Source: Candidatus Margulisiibacteriota bacterium (GTDB taxonomy: Bacteria > Margulisbacteria > WOR-1 > O2-12-FULL-45-9 > XYB2-FULL-48-7). From it: 5,869 nucleotides of DNA. Shown here piece by piece: positions 5,255 through 5,869 of the stretch; the stretch's first letter is position 1; the number at the start of each line of letters is the position of its first letter. The stretch is from assembly GCA_028717325.1 (NCBI GenBank), contig JAQUOB010000088.1, forward strand, positions 1-5,869, given 5' to 3'. A program made the translations under genes and the position numbers. The notes below the pieces were generated by a model, which did not search any database, had not been told where the DNA came from, and saw only the letters and a program-made list of their open reading frames with translations.

Positions 5255-5869
5255 TTACCTCAACACGCAATAGATCACGACAGCCGCTCCGACCAGCGAC
5301 CAGACGACGTAATTGGAAATGTTGCCGCTGTGGAACCAGCGGACGATCGCGCTGAAGACCATGGTGATGCCGACGATAACTGTTTCATAAAGCCAATCAA
5401 TAAACCTGTCAATCCAAAAGAGGATGAGAGAAAGCCCGCCGGCGAGCTTCATACCGACATCATACGGATCAAAATATTTTTTATCGGCCAGGTCATAAAC
5501 GGTCGAGAGCCCCGGCGCGTAATGGATATGATCGGACGCCCCGATCCCCCTGCCCGTTCGTTTCACGCCATAAAGATGGTTCAGCACGGCGATCGTCAAG
5601 GCGATCACCGTCCCCAGCACCAGCCACCAGTTGCCGGGCAGTCCGGCGTAGCTGTGCCCCTCAAGCCGCGCGCCGAGGATCGGCTGGATCAGATGGTTGA
5701 GCGGCAGAGGATTATAGACGCCGAATAAAATGCAGAAGCCGGCGATGACGATCATCGGCAAAAGCATCGGCCAGGCTGCTTCTTTAGCGGACCGGGTCGC
5801 TTCGGTCTCCTTATCAAAATAAGCGGCATGGCCTAGTTTTAAGAACGAGGCGGCCGTTAAAACGGAGCC
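5255..5869 (-). CDS. NuoL-like antiporter-type subunit, C-terminal part (5' end cut by window)
   Basis: The frame is open from the right edge to the TAA at 5255-5257, giving the last 204 residues of a protein whose family is usually 600 or more. It is the NuoL/ND5-type pump subunit of the membrane arm. Seen, in visible-residue numbers: TAASFLKLGHAAYFDKETEA (5-24), like the conserved TM12-13 loop TxxSFxKxxH; EAAWPMLLPM (30-39) leading into a helix (35-52); a helix at 80-100; then LADKKYFDPYDVGMK (127-141) and a long hydrophobic or amphipathic stretch with FWIDRFIDWLYETV (151-164); and a last helix (183-203) after SGNISNYVVW. This order matches the lateral helix and final membrane helix of NuoL and is absent from MrpD/NuoN-type proteins. 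An internal ATG at 5767 is not the start, because coding continues upstream with family-typical sequence. The catalytic lysines and glutamate lie outside the window. Confidence 0.9.
   Translation of the reverse strand, partial: GSVLTAASFLKLGHAAYFDKETEATRSAKEAAWPMLLPMIVIAGFCILFGVYNPLPLNHLIQPILGARLEGHSYAGLPGNWWLVLGTVIALTIAVLNHLYGVKRTGRGIGASDHIHYAPGLSTVYDLADKKYFDPYDVGMKLAGGLSLILFWIDRFIDWLYETVIVGITMVFSAIVRWFHSGNISNYVVWSLVGAAVVIYCVLR
5257..5261 (-). promoter_or_regulatory. Ribosome binding site of the NuoN/MrpD-like gene
   Basis: The minus strand reads GAGGT, then AATT, then ATG at 5252. The site overlaps the stop codon of the NuoL-like gene and fixes the start at 5252 rather than at the TTG at 5270, which lies upstream of this site. 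Confidence 0.7.

Noticed and set aside
5253..5270. TTG at 5270 as start of the NuoN/MrpD-like gene
   Set aside because: The rare start would lie inside the NuoL-like gene, whereas GAGGT sits directly ahead of the ATG at 5252, where the first membrane helix begins.
4912..5355. 147-codon plus-strand open frame
   Set aside because: It is antisense to the well-conserved NuoN- and NuoL-like genes, has a composition rich in Arg, Lys and Asn, and has no recognisable domain.
516..5869. Formate hydrogenlyase (Hyc/Hyf) operon
   Set aside because: The NuoC- and NuoD-like proteins are separate genes, NuoA-, J- and K-like subunits are present, and no formate dehydrogenase gene is in view.
3040..5869. 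Stand-alone Mrp Na+/H+ antiporter operon
   Set aside because: The MrpC- and MrpD-like genes run directly into the NuoA, B, C, D and H homologues of the hydrogenase, and no MrpB, E, F or G gene is seen.

Overview
The window is a block of nine tightly packed, co-directional genes on the minus strand. It encodes a membrane-bound, complex I-like [NiFe] hydrogenase of group 4 (energy-converting type). No base of any length is left non-coding: gaps are 1-3 bp and the overlaps are 4 bp and 11 bp. The operon enters at the right edge and leaves at the left edge, and both edge genes are cut. No promoter, terminator, RNA gene, mobile element or CRISPR array is visible.

In transcription order (right to left) the genes are: the C-terminal part of a NuoL-like antiporter subunit (5869-5255), a NuoN/MrpD-like antiporter subunit (5252-3849), a NuoJ-like subunit that looks like an MbhD-MbhE fusion (3847-3350), a NuoK/MrpC-like subunit (3360-3040), a NuoA-like subunit (3038-2697), a NuoB-like small [4Fe-4S] subunit (2693-2256), a NuoC-like subunit (2259-1792), the NuoD-like catalytic subunit (1790-516) and the start of a NuoH-like subunit (514-1). 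The catalytic subunit keeps both CxxC motifs of the [NiFe] site (RICGIC and DPCFSC). It is therefore a hydrogenase and not a quinone-reducing complex I or a cysteine-less Ehr-type relative.

Together the genes specify a cytoplasm-facing peripheral arm (NuoB, C and D homologues) on a membrane anchor (NuoH, A, J and K homologues), with at least two antiporter-type pump subunits (NuoN and NuoL homologues). The expected activity is proton reduction to H2, or H2 oxidation, probably with ferredoxin, coupled to H+ or Na+ translocation. The ferredoxin-type NuoI-like subunit is not in the window and would be expected beyond the left edge. The unusual point is the hybrid composition. A NuoA-like subunit, a full set of small proximal membrane subunits and a long-tailed NuoL sit beside a real [NiFe] centre. 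Canonical Ech and Hyc/Hyf complexes have no annotated NuoA.

The organism is a bacterium by its Shine-Dalgarno sites (GGAGG-type) and ATG/GTG starts, with moderate to slightly high GC. The gene set fits an anaerobic fermentative or syntrophic lineage. Uncultivated phyla such as Margulisbacteria, Saganbacteria, Omnitrophica or Elusimicrobia are known to carry group 4 hydrogenases of this kind, but the sequence alone does not fix the phylum. GATC tetranucleotides are several times more frequent than expected by chance.
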